The notes under the pieces are model-generated. The model was not told the origin of the DNA. It worked only from the letters and a program-made list of their open reading frames with translations, and did no database searches. Both the position numbers and the translations under genes were made by a program. From contig NZ_JBHULM010000007.1 in the NCBI RefSeq assembly GCF_042684485.1, forward strand, positions 496,001 to 560,000: a stretch of 64,000 bases of DNA, written 5' to 3'. Below, piece after piece: positions 41,852 through 50,057 of the stretch. This DNA is from Oceanihabitans gracilariae. Its GTDB lineage: Bacteria; Bacteroidota; Bacteroidia; Flavobacteriales; Flavobacteriaceae. Each line of letters begins with the position of its first letter. Positions within the stretch are counted from its first letter, which is position 1.

Positions 41852-43158
41852 AAGAACCTATTACTATTTTTTGGTTAAGACGCGATTTAAGATTGCACGA
41901 TAACGCAGGATTATTTCACGCCTTACAAGCAGAAAAACCTGTATTACTTTTATTTATTTTTGATACCGAAATACTAGAGCAATTACCAAAAACAGATGCT
42001 CGTGTTACTTTTATATACAACACGCTACAAAACCTAAATAAAGAACTACAAACCAAACACAATAGTAGCATAGCTATGTATTTTGGCAAGCCTATAGAAG
42101 TGTACAAAAAACTAACAGCATCTTACACCATAGATGCTGTGTACACAAATAGAGATTACGAGCCTTACGCCAAACAACGTGATACCGAAATAGCTAGTTT
42201 TTTAAAAGCTAAAAACATAGGTTTTACAACCTGTAAAGACCATGTTGTTTTTGAAAAAGATGAAATAGTAAAAAAAGACGGAAAACCGTATTTAGTATAT
42301 ACACCTTACATGAAATTATGGAAGGCTACTTTTACAACAAAAAATATAGAAACCTATAATTCTATTGGTTTACTAAACAATTTAATTCAAGATAAAAATC
42401 TTCCTAGTTTAAGTTTAAAAGCTATTGGTTTTACTGCTTCTAATCAAGAGATACAACCATATAAAATTTCACCTACTCTAATTCAGCAATACGAAACTAC
42501 TAGAAATTTCCCTGCACAAGATAGCACTTCAAGACTTGGTCCACATTTAAGATTTGGTACAGTAAGCATTCGTGAAATGGTACAAAAAGCTGTAGCCGAA
42601 ACTAATGAAGTCTTTTGGCAAGAATTAATTTGGAGAGAATTCTTTATGCAAATCCTTTGGCATTTTCCGCAAACACTTACTTCTAGTTTTAAACCACAGT
42701 ATGACAACATTAAATGGCGAAATAACGAAGAAGAGTTTAAACTTTGGTGTCAAGGAAAAACAGGATATCCTTTAGTAGATGCAGGCATGAGACAGTTAAA
42801 TAAAACTGGCTTTATGCATAACAGAGTACGTATGCTTGTTGGTAGTTTTTTATGCAAACACTTATTAATAGATTGGCGATTAGGCGAAGCTTATTTTGCT
42901 GAAAAATTACACGATTATGAAATGGCTAGCAATGTTGGTAATTGGCAATGGGTTGCTGGTTGTGGTGTTGATGCTGCACCATATTTTCGCATATTTAATC
43001 CTACCACACAAATAACAAAATTTGATAAAAACCTAGAATACATAAAAAAATGGGTTCCAAATTTTCAAGAGCTTAGTTACCCAAAATCTATGGTAGACCA
43101 TAAAGAAGCAAGAGAGCGTTGCTTACGTGTTTACAAAGAAGCATTAAACACTCATTAA
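41848..43158 (+). CDS. phrB: Cryptochrome/photolyase family, deoxyribodipyrimidine photolyase
   Basis: 436 residues. N-terminal antenna-binding domain (1-130: ITIFWLRRDLRLHDNAGLFHAL, AVYTNRDYEPYA). FAD-binding domain from about 200: SRLGPHLRFGTVSIREM, ELIWREFFMQILWHFPQ, WCQGKTGYPLVDAGMRQLNKTGFMHNRVRMLVGSFLCKHLLIDWRLGEAYF, NVGNWQWVAGCGVDAAPYFRIFNP. These are class I CPD-photolyase motifs with the FAD-contacting Asn-Trp-Gln-Trp region intact. It uses blue light to repair pyrimidine dimers. It is the last gene of the coupled operon. The next gene (SnoaL-like) begins 68 bases later and may have its own promoter. Confidence 0.95.
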   Translation: MKEPITIFWLRRDLRLHDNAGLFHALQAEKPVLLLFIFDTEILEQLPKTDARVTFIYNTLQNLNKELQTKHNSSIAMYFGKPIEVYKKLTASYTIDAVYTNRDYEPYAKQRDTEIASFLKAKNIGFTTCKDHVVFEKDEIVKKDGKPYLVYTPYMKLWKATFTTKNIETYNSIGLLNNLIQDKNLPSLSLKAIGFTASNQEIQPYKISPTLIQQYETTRNFPAQDSTSRLGPHLRFGTVSIREMVQKAVAETNEVFWQELIWREFFMQILWHFPQTLTSSFKPQYDNIKWRNNEEEFKLWCQGKTGYPLVDAGMRQLNKTGFMHNRVRMLVGSFLCKHLLIDWRLGEAYFAEKLHDYEMASNVGNWQWVAGCGVDAAPYFRIFNPTTQITKFDKNLEYIKKWVPNFQELSYPKSMVDHKEARERCLRVYKEALNTH

Positions 43159-43226
43159 CAGCGAATTAACGCATTTACACATCTAATTTCAGTAACTTTA
43201 GGTAAACAACATTAAACGATAATAAG

Positions 43227-43589
43227 ATGGAAACTAAAGATGTAGCAAAAAAATGGGCACAAATGTGCAGAGAAGGCAAAAACCTAGAATGTGTAAAGGA
43301 ACTGTATGCTGAAAATGTAGTAAGCAGAGAAATGCCTGGAATGCCTGGAGAAATTGTAACAGGAAAACAAAATGTTTGGAACAAAAGTAAAGAGTGGCTT
43401 GATAATGTAAAAGAAATTCACTCTAGCTCTATAACAGACCCTGTGGTTGCAGGTAATCATTTTACCTCTAAAATGGATTTTGATGTGACTTTTAAAGATC
43501 GTGGAAGACAGAAAATGGAAGAAGTTGCCGTTTATGAAGTAAAGAATGGTAAAATTGCAAACGAGCAATATTTTTATTCTATGGAATAA
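43227..43589 (+). CDS. SnoaL-like / NTF2-fold small protein
   Basis: 120 residues, single cone-shaped NTF2-like domain: VAKKWAQMCREGKNLECVKELYAENVVSREMPGMPGEIVTGKQNVWNKSKEWLDNVKEIHSS, SKMDFDVTFKDRGRQKMEEVAVYEVKNGKIANEQYFY. It has the typical SnoaL ending, a buried pocket, and no secretion signal. It could be part of the preceding operon by read-through, but a TAACTTTA box lies before it and it has its own terminator. Function unknown; a small-molecule isomerase, hydrolase or binding role is common in the family. Confidence 0.88.
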   Translation: METKDVAKKWAQMCREGKNLECVKELYAENVVSREMPGMPGEIVTGKQNVWNKSKEWLDNVKEIHSSSITDPVVAGNHFTSKMDFDVTFKDRGRQKMEEVAVYEVKNGKIANEQYFYSME

Positions 43590-43605
43590 CGAAATTAACC
43601 AAAAT

Positions 43606-43638
43606 AAAAAAGCTTCTATGTAACCATAGAAGCTTTTT
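43606..43638. terminator. Bidirectional terminator
   Basis: AAAAAGCTTCTATG-TAAC-CATAGAAGCTTTTT, a 14-base perfect stem, closes the SnoaL-like gene and the convergent murA. Confidence 0.9.
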
Positions 43639-43664
43639 GTATTATAATTATATAGGTTTTAGTT

Positions 43665-44975
43665 TTATTCTATACGCTCTATCTTTGCACCAATAGCACG
43701 AAGACGTTCGTCTATATTTTCATAACCTCTATCTATTTGTTCTATATTCTGAATCGTGGATGTTCCTTTAGCAGAAAGTGCTGCAATTAATAAAGATACA
43801 CCAGCACGAATATCTGGAGAAGTCATGGTTGTTGCTTTTAAAGTAGATTTATAATCATGACCAATTACTGTGGCACGATGCGGATCGCAAAGAATTATTT
43901 TTGCTCCCATATCTATCAATTTATCTACAAAAAACAATCTACTTTCAAACATTTTTTGGTGTATTAAAACACTTCCTCTTGCTTGTGTTGCTACTACTAA
44001 AATAATACTCAATAAGTCTGGAGTAAATCCTGGCCAAGGAGCATCAGAAATAGTTAAAATAGAACCATCAATAAAGCTTTGTATTTCATAACCATCTGTA
44101 TGTGCAGGAATATGTATATCATCTCCTTGTTTTTCTACAGTAATACCTAGTTTTCTAAAGGTTTCAGGAATAATTCCTAAATCGTCCCATGATACATTAG
44201 TAATGGTTAACTCACTTTTTGTCATAGCAGCTAGACCAATCCAACTACCAATTTCAATCATATCTGGAAGCATTCTATGCTCTGTTCCGCCTAGAGCGTC
44301 AACACCATCAATAATAAGCATGTTAGAACCAACACCACTTATCTTGGCTCCCATTCTGTTTAACATTTTACATAACTGCTGTAAATATGGTTCGCAAGCA
44401 GCATTGTAAATAGTAGTTTGTCCTTCTGCTAAAACAGCAGCCATTAAAATATTAGCTGTTCCTGTTACTGAAGCTTCTTCAAGTAACATGTATGTTCCTT
44501 TTAGTTTTTTAGCTTCTACACCATAAAACTGCTCTTCTCTACTATAGCCAAATTTAGCACCAAGCTTAATTAATCCTTCAAAATGAGTATCTAAACGACG
44601 ACGACCAATTTTATCTCCTCCTGGTTTTGGTATATATCCTTTACCAAAACGTGCTAAAAGTGGTCCTACAATCATAATAGAGCCTCTTAAACCACGACCA
44701 TCTATTTTAAATTGATCTGATTCTAAATATTCTAAATTTACCTCATCGGCTTGAAAAGTGTAAGAACCTTTACCTAGTTTGTTGATTTTTACACCAAGTT
44801 TTTTTAGTAGGTTTATTAGTTTATTAACATCAACAATATCTGGTATATTGTTAATGGTTACTAGTTCTGGAGTTAGTAATACAGCGCATAAAATTTGTAA
44901 GGCTTCATTTTTTGCTCCTTGAGGTTGAATTTTTCCTTTTAATTGATGACCTCCTTCAATTTTAAATGTTCCCAT
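43665..44975 (-). CDS. murA: UDP-N-acetylglucosamine 1-carboxyvinyltransferase, Asp at the fosfomycin site
   Basis: 436 residues. First committed step of peptidoglycan synthesis: enolpyruvate transfer from PEP to UDP-GlcNAc. Landmarks: GAKNEALQIL with Lys22-Asn23, GRGLRGSIMIVGPLLARFG, LPDMIEIGSW and DIRAGVSLLIAAL. The catalytic loop reads PGGDKIGRRRLDTH, so Asp121 takes the place of E. coli Cys115. This change is found in Mycobacterium and Chlamydia MurA and makes the enzyme insensitive to fosfomycin while active. The gene lies six bases downstream of the DUF4290 gene in the same operon. Confidence 0.97.
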   Translation of the reverse strand: MGTFKIEGGHQLKGKIQPQGAKNEALQILCAVLLTPELVTINNIPDIVDVNKLINLLKKLGVKINKLGKGSYTFQADEVNLEYLESDQFKIDGRGLRGSIMIVGPLLARFGKGYIPKPGGDKIGRRRLDTHFEGLIKLGAKFGYSREEQFYGVEAKKLKGTYMLLEEASVTGTANILMAAVLAEGQTTIYNAACEPYLQQLCKMLNRMGAKISGVGSNMLIIDGVDALGGTEHRMLPDMIEIGSWIGLAAMTKSELTITNVSWDDLGIIPETFRKLGITVEKQGDDIHIPAHTDGYEIQSFIDGSILTISDAPWPGFTPDLLSIILVVATQARGSVLIHQKMFESRLFFVDKLIDMGAKIILCDPHRATVIGHDYKSTLKATTMTSPDIRAGVSLLIAALSAKGTSTIQNIEQIDRGYENIDERLRAIGAKIERIE

Positions 44976-44981
44976 AAAATA

Positions 44982-45632
44982 CTAGTAGCGTTTTCTGTTT
45001 CTGTTTTGGTTACTACCTCCTTTTTTGTGATGCGTTTTCTTTGTATTGGTGTATTTCTTTTTGCTTCGTAACAATGAAGATGCATCAGATAAATCTTCAT
45101 TGGTCCCTTTTAAATTAATTTGACCGTTAGATAAATCGTATAAATGATTGAAAATCACATCATCTTCAACAGTATCTTTATTCCAATTTAAAAAGCACTT
45201 TTTCATGTGGTTTGCAATAGTAAATACTAAAGCATCCTTCATTTCTCCATCTTCCCAAGTAAGAGCTACATCAATCATGGTTTTTATATTATTACCATAA
45301 AATCTGTATTTAGGAAAATTTTGAGGGTATTTTAAAGGCTCAGGACTTGCATATACTTCTTCTCTAGAAGGTTTAGGAAATGGCGAGTCTACATCTAAAT
45401 CAAAATCTGCCATTATAAAAAGCTGATCCCAAAGTTTATGTTGAAAATCTGGAACGTCACGTAAATGTGGTTGCATGTTTCCCATTACAGATATAATGGC
45501 TTTTACTAACTTATTACGTTCTTCTTTGGTTTCTCGTGTTTTAGCATGATTAATCATTTTCTGCATATGTCTTCCATATTCAGGTATAATTAAATGTTCA
45601 CGCTCTGTATTATATTCTAAATTATCTATCAA
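44982..45632 (-). CDS. DUF4290 family protein
   Basis: 216 residues from a TTG start (45630-45632). DUF4290 is found in Bacteroidota: MIDNLEYNTEREHLIIPEYGRHMQKMINHAKT, NMQPHLRDVPDFQHKLWDQLFIMADFDLDVDSPFPKP, FYGNNIKTMIDVAL, FTIANHMKKCFLNWNKDTVEDDVIFNHLYDLSNGQI. The last 35 residues are a basic tail rich in Lys, Asn, Arg and Gly (KKKYTNTKKTHHKKGGSNQNRNRKRY). That tail suggests RNA or ribosome contact, but no function is known. Linkage of DUF4290 to murA (six bases apart) is frequent in the phylum, to my knowledge. Confidence 0.9.
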   Translation of the reverse strand: MIDNLEYNTEREHLIIPEYGRHMQKMINHAKTRETKEERNKLVKAIISVMGNMQPHLRDVPDFQHKLWDQLFIMADFDLDVDSPFPKPSREEVYASPEPLKYPQNFPKYRFYGNNIKTMIDVALTWEDGEMKDALVFTIANHMKKCFLNWNKDTVEDDVIFNHLYDLSNGQINLKGTNEDLSDASSLLRSKKKYTNTKKTHHKKGGSNQNRNRKRY

Positions 45633-45697
45633 AATTTAAGTGTAGAGTTATATTAATTGCACGTAGTTATTATGCTTGTGCAAAGTACAAAAAATAA

Positions 45698-45991
45698 TTA
45701 AAGGCTAATAACTCCTTCTACATTTTCTGCTACTTCTTTATATTTTGCTATTACAGCCTTAGGATCTCTCATTAATACATTTATAGAAACACTAGTATAC
45801 TTTCCGTTTTTAGATTCTATAGTATTAATTACTGCTCCCATATTATTAAATAAAGCTTCAATTTCTGCTATTTTTTGTACATCAGATTTTACTATAAATT
45901 TATATAAGTACTCTGATGGCCAAGTTGCAGTATCATACAATTGTGCTTCTAATTTTTTATAAAATTCTTCTGGGTTTTGTTTTTCGCTCAT
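45698..45991 (-). CDS. DUF493 (YbeD-like) family protein
   Basis: 97 residues with a small ACT-like alpha-beta domain: EEFYKKLEAQLYDTATWPSEYLYKFIVKSDVQKIAEIEALF, INTIESKNGKYTSVSINVLMRDPKAVIAKYKEVAENVEGVISL. This is the E. coli YbeD family, of unclear role. The ATG at 45991 follows a TATCTTTG box on the minus strand (46009-46016). The gene ends 65 bases before the DUF4290 start and may be read together with it. Confidence 0.9.
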   Translation of the reverse strand: MSEKQNPEEFYKKLEAQLYDTATWPSEYLYKFIVKSDVQKIAEIEALFNNMGAVINTIESKNGKYTSVSINVLMRDPKAVIAKYKEVAENVEGVISL

Positions 45992-46008
45992 GATTAAAAA
46001 ATATGTTG

Positions 46009-46016
46009 CAAAGATA
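46009..46016 (-). promoter_or_regulatory. -7 promoter box of the DUF493 gene
   Basis: TATCTTTG on the minus strand, 18 bases before the ATG. The -33 TTG is not obvious. Confidence 0.5.
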
Positions 46017-46073
46017 CAGTTTCCTTTACATTTTTTATTTATAATTTAAATTCCGATTTTTACACCCAAAACC

Positions 46074-46625
46074 TTGCCAAAATTGAATACTAAAAAAATT
46101 GTTATTACTGGAGGACCAGGAACAGGAAAAACTTCTATAATTAATGAGCTTACAAAACGTGGCCATGATTGTATTGAAGAAATATCTAGACAAATTACCT
46201 TAAAAGCTCGTGAAGATGGTATCGAGCAGCTATTTCTTACAGAGCCATTACTCTTTAGTGAGCTGCTTCTTAAAGGAAGAAAACAACAGTATATAGATGC
46301 TGAAGCTATACAAAAAGACTTTGTTTTTTTAGACAGAGGTATTCCTGACGTTTTGGCTTATATGGATTTTATTGGTGACACCTATCCTAAAGATTTCACA
46401 GATGCTTGTAAAGAGAATATTTATGATCATGTTTTTATTTTAGCGCCTTGGCAAGAAATTTTTAGTAGTGATAGTGAACGTTATGAAAATTTTGAGCAAG
46501 CTATTGAAATACACAAACACTTATTAAACACGTATAAAACGTACAATTATAGTTTATTAGATGTACCTTTTGGTTCTGTAGAAAGCAGAGCTGATTTTAT
46601 ATTAAATGTGGTAAAAGCATTGTAA
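46074..46625 (+). CDS. AAA_28-type ATP/GTP-binding protein
   Basis: 183 residues from a TTG start. P-loop GGPGTGKTS (13-21) with Lys19, then DCIEEISRQITLKAREDG, the DR motif in VFLDRGIPDVLAYMDF (Walker-B-like), and HVFILAPWQEIFSSDSERYENFEQAIEIHKHLLNTY. This is the small AAA_28 family related to NadR kinase domains and Ttd14; the exact substrate is unknown, possibly a small phosphorylated metabolite. It is the first gene of an operon with recQ and fmt: its stop TAA shares an A with the recQ ATG. Confidence 0.85.
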   Translation: MPKLNTKKIVITGGPGTGKTSIINELTKRGHDCIEEISRQITLKAREDGIEQLFLTEPLLFSELLLKGRKQQYIDAEAIQKDFVFLDRGIPDVLAYMDFIGDTYPKDFTDACKENIYDHVFILAPWQEIFSSDSERYENFEQAIEIHKHLLNTYKTYNYSLLDVPFGSVESRADFILNVVKAL

Positions 46626-48526
46626 TGCAACACGCAATAAACATATTAGAACGTTATTGGAACTTTACTAGTTTTAGACCTTTTCAAGAAGACATTATTA
46701 ATGCTGTAATAGCAGGAGAAGATGTTATGGCACTAATGCCAACTGGAGGAGGTAAGTCTTTATGTTTTCAAATTCCTGCTTTAGCTAAAGATGGTATTTG
46801 TATTGTTGTTTCTCCATTAATTGCTTTAATGAAAAACCAAGTGCAAGCTTTAACAGATAAAGGTATTAAAGCTATAGCACTAACAAGTGGTATACATTAT
46901 AAAGATTTAGATACGCTTTTAGATAATTGTATTTATGGTAATTATAAGTTTTTATATCTATCTCCAGAACGTTTAGAGCAAGAGTTAGTGCAAGACAGAA
47001 TAAGACAAATGAATGTAAACCTTATTGCTGTAGATGAAGCACACTGTATCTCTCAATGGGGAAATGATTTTAGGCCATCTTATAAAAACATAGAATTACT
47101 AAGACAAATAAAACCTAATGCTAATTGCATTGCACTTACAGCTTCTGCAACACCTCTTGTGGTTAAAGACATCACAAAAGAATTAGACTTTATAAGTCCT
47201 AAAATATTTAAACAATCTTTTGCAAGACCTAACCTAGCGTATATGGTTTTTCATGAAGATGATAAATACTATAAAATGGAAAGCATTTTAAAAAAACAAA
47301 ATGCTCCTTCAATAATATATGTAAGAAACAGAAAAGCAACTGTAGAAATTAGCAACCAATTAGCGCAACAAAACATAAGCGCTACTTATTATCATGGTGG
47401 ACTTAGTAATACTGAAAAAGACAATAGCCTAAACAACTGGCTACAAAATAAAAAACAAGTAATGGTTGCTACCAATGCCTTTGGTATGGGAATAGATAAA
47501 CCAGATGTAAAAACAGTTATTCACCTTAATTTACCAGAAAGTATTGAGAGTTACTTTCAAGAAGCTGGTCGTGCAGGAAGAAATGGTAAAAAAGCATTTG
47601 CTGTTATTTTAAAAAATAATAGTGATGAAGCTTTAATTAAAAATCAATTTTTAGACTCCTTACCTACGGTAGATTTTGTAAAATTGGTTTACAGAAAGCT
47701 ATGTAGCTATTTTCAAATATCCTATGGTGAAGGTATTGACTCCACGCATCAATTTAATTTTAACCAGTTTTGTAAAACCTATAAGTTCAATACCCTTTTA
47801 TGCTATAATGCAGTTCAGTTTTTAGACCGAACAAGTGTTATTAGTTTATCTAAACAATTTCATAGGCAAACCCAAGTACAATTTATTATAAGCAATGCTA
47901 GTTTATTTTCTTATTTAAAAAACAACAACCATTTAAGCCTAGTTGTAAAATCTATACTTAGAACCTATGGAGGTATTTTTGATCAAGAAATAAAAATAAA
48001 TACAACATTAATTGCAGACAAAGCTTCGGTTAATGAAAATATAGTATTAAAAGTACTAGCACAATTAGAAAAAGATGAAATAATTTCATTAAACGCATCA
48101 AAAACAGATGCCGAAATTACTTTTATAGTACCTCGAGAAGATGAAAAAACCATAAATGTAATAGCTAGTATTTTAAAACAACAAAATAAGTTAAAGCAAG
48201 AACAAGTAGCAGCTGTATTAAACTACGTAAAAAAGGACGACCTTTGTAAAAGTATACAACTGCTAAACTATTTTGGTGAACAAGATGCAAAACCTTGCGG
48301 GATTTGCTCTGTATGTATTACCAAAAAAACTACTGTTGTGCATGATACAAAAACGATAAAAAATGCTATTATCAACTTGCTTGAAAACCAAGATCTATCA
48401 TCAAGAGCATTAAACAAACAATTACCATTTTCTGAAAAAGAAATTAATAATATGTTACAATTACTATTAGAGCATCATATTATTACAATAACAAAAACAA
48501 ACACCTACAAATTAGCACATTTATAA
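46625..48526 (+). CDS. recQ: RecQ-family ATP-dependent DNA helicase, rearranged RQC region
   Basis: 633 residues. The SF2 helicase core (1-340) has MPTGGGKSLCFQIPAL (Lys44), DEAHCISQWGNDFRPSY (near 138), TASATPLV, and AFGMGIDKPDVKTVIHLNLPESIESYFQEAGRAGRNG. Normal RecQ has a zinc site right after the core, then a winged helix, then HRDC. Here a 150-residue winged-helix-like segment comes first and the four-cysteine zinc motif (Cys541, 558, 561, 564; LLNYFGE...KPCGICSVC) follows it. The protein ends with a 69-residue tail (SSRALNKQLPFSEKEINNMLQLLLEHHII) that looks like another winged helix. No classical HRDC domain. It unwinds 3'-tailed DNA in recombination and repair. Confidence 0.93.
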   Translation: MQHAINILERYWNFTSFRPFQEDIINAVIAGEDVMALMPTGGGKSLCFQIPALAKDGICIVVSPLIALMKNQVQALTDKGIKAIALTSGIHYKDLDTLLDNCIYGNYKFLYLSPERLEQELVQDRIRQMNVNLIAVDEAHCISQWGNDFRPSYKNIELLRQIKPNANCIALTASATPLVVKDITKELDFISPKIFKQSFARPNLAYMVFHEDDKYYKMESILKKQNAPSIIYVRNRKATVEISNQLAQQNISATYYHGGLSNTEKDNSLNNWLQNKKQVMVATNAFGMGIDKPDVKTVIHLNLPESIESYFQEAGRAGRNGKKAFAVILKNNSDEALIKNQFLDSLPTVDFVKLVYRKLCSYFQISYGEGIDSTHQFNFNQFCKTYKFNTLLCYNAVQFLDRTSVISLSKQFHRQTQVQFIISNASLFSYLKNNNHLSLVVKSILRTYGGIFDQEIKINTTLIADKASVNENIVLKVLAQLEKDEIISLNASKTDAEITFIVPREDEKTINVIASILKQQNKLKQEQVAAVLNYVKKDDLCKSIQLLNYFGEQDAKPCGICSVCITKKTTVVHDTKTIKNAIINLLENQDLSSRALNKQLPFSEKEINNMLQLLLEHHIITITKTNTYKLAHL

Positions 48527-49473
48527 TGAGAGATTTAAGAATTATATTTATGGGAACTCCAGATTTTGCAGTTGCCACTTTACAAACATTAGTAGAAAAC
48601 AACTATAATATTGTTGGTGTTATTACAGCGCCAGACAAACCAGCTGGTCGTGGTAGAAAACTAAACGAGTCTGCAGTTAAGCAATATGCAAAATCACAAG
48701 ATTTAAACATTCTGCAGCCTACCAATTTAAAAGCAACAGCATTTACTGAAGAGTTAGCTGCATTAAAAGCAAACCTACATATAGTAGTTGCGTTTAGAAT
48801 GTTACCAAAAGTAGTTTGGCAAATGCCAGAATATGGTACATTTAATTTACACGCTTCTTTATTGCCTAATTATAGAGGTGCTGCACCAATTAATTGGGCT
48901 ATTATTAATGGCGAAACAAAAACAGGTGTCTCTACTTTTTTTATAGACGAAAAAATTGATACTGGCGAAATGATTTTGCAAGAAGAAATTTTAATTGAAG
49001 AAAATGAAAATGCAGGAAGCCTTCATGATAAATTAATGCACTTAGGAAGCCAATTAGTTTTAAAAACAGTTTCTCTTATAGCAGAAGGAAATGTAGAAAC
49101 TACACCACAGCCTGAAAATGCCGAAATAAAAACAGCATACAAATTAAATAAAGACAATTGTAAAATAGATTTTAATGACAGTTTAGATAACATCTATAAT
49201 AAAGTACGAGGATTAAGTCCGTATCCTGCTGCTTGGTGTGTTTTACAAAATGGAGAAGAAACACTAGACATTAAAATTTATGCTGCAGAAAAAGAGATAG
49301 AAACACATACGTTAGACATAGGAAAAGTTATAACTACCAAAAAAGAGATAAAGGTTTCTGTTAAAGAAGGTTACTTAATTATTAAAGAAATTAAGCTTCC
49401 AGGAAAACGAAAAATGGAAGCAAAAGCACTTTTAAACGGTTATAATTTTGATGCTAACGCAAAAATGCTGTAA
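48526..49473 (+). CDS. fmt: Methionyl-tRNA formyltransferase
   Basis: 315 residues. It transfers formyl from 10-formyl-THF to Met-tRNAi. Landmarks: IIFMGTPDFAVATLQTL, ITAPDKPAGRGRKL, and the catalytic motif FNLHASLLPNYRGAAPINWAIINGETKTGVSTFFIDEKIDTG (Asn, His, Asp triad). The C-terminal tRNA-binding OB domain (from about 205: NIYNKVRGLSPYPAAWC, IKEIKLPGKRKMEAKALLNGY) is normal. The ATG overlaps the recQ stop by one base. The usual partner def (peptide deformylase) is not adjacent. Confidence 0.97.
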   Translation: MRDLRIIFMGTPDFAVATLQTLVENNYNIVGVITAPDKPAGRGRKLNESAVKQYAKSQDLNILQPTNLKATAFTEELAALKANLHIVVAFRMLPKVVWQMPEYGTFNLHASLLPNYRGAAPINWAIINGETKTGVSTFFIDEKIDTGEMILQEEILIEENENAGSLHDKLMHLGSQLVLKTVSLIAEGNVETTPQPENAEIKTAYKLNKDNCKIDFNDSLDNIYNKVRGLSPYPAAWCVLQNGEETLDIKIYAAEKEIETHTLDIGKVITTKKEIKVSVKEGYLIIKEIKLPGKRKMEAKALLNGYNFDANAKML

Positions 49474-49577
49474 AGCCTTATGCCTATTGACTTGTTAAAA
49501 ATTTGAAAAAAAATAAGCATCTTTATTAACAAAACGCAAAAGTTATTAACAAAAACACGTATTTCCCTTGCTATTAC

Positions 49578-49607
49578 TTGCATAGTATGAATTTCCGTAT
49601 AATTTTG
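49578..49607 (+). promoter_or_regulatory. Promoter of the HU gene
   Basis: TTG at 49578-49580, a 19-base spacer, and TAATTTTG at 49600-49607 form an exact consensus promoter. The leader to the ATG at 49662 is about 45 bases. Confidence 0.78.
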
Positions 49608-49661
49608 TAGAGGATATAACAATAATGTTTAACCAACAAATTAATAATTAAAATTAATATT

Positions 49662-49934
49662 ATGAACAAAACAGATTTAATCGATGCAATGGCAGAACAC
49701 GCAGGAATTACTAAAGCAGCTTCAAAAAAAGCTTTAGAATGTGCGTTAATAGAAATTGAAGGAGCTTTACAAAAAGGTAACAGAGTTTCTTTAGTAGGTT
49801 TTGGATCTTGGTCAGTTTCTAAAAGAGCTGCAAGAGATGGAAGAAACCCTCAAACAGGTGAAACTATAAAAATCAAAGCTAAAAATGTTGTTAAGTTTAA
49901 AGCTGGATCAGATTTATCTAATGCAGTAAACTAA
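49662..49934 (+). CDS. HU family DNA-binding protein
   Basis: 90 residues, full-length HU: MNKTDLIDAMAEHAGITKAASKKALECALIEIEGALQKG, the beta arm base VSLVGFGSWSVSKRAARDGRNPQTGETIKIKAKNVVKFKAG and the terminal helix. The intercalating RNPQTGE turn (Pro in the arm tip) is intact. It is a nucleoid-structuring dimer that bends DNA. It stands alone with its own strong promoter and terminator, as expected for an abundant protein. Confidence 0.97.
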   Translation: MNKTDLIDAMAEHAGITKAASKKALECALIEIEGALQKGNRVSLVGFGSWSVSKRAARDGRNPQTGETIKIKAKNVVKFKAGSDLSNAVN

Positions 49935-49953
49935 TTCTTTTTTAGAACATTAT

Positions 49954-49987
49954 AAAAAGCCTTCTTACCTAAGAAGGCTTTTTTTTT
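49954..49987 (+). terminator. Intrinsic terminator of the HU gene
   Basis: AAAAAGCCTTCTT-ACCT-AAGAAGGCTTTTT, a 13-base perfect stem with a T run. Confidence 0.92.
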
Positions 49988-50057
49988 ATGTTAAGCCCAA
50001 TAAATATTGGTTTATTAATAAAATTTTACTAGATTTAATTAGCTAAAATCAATCTTT

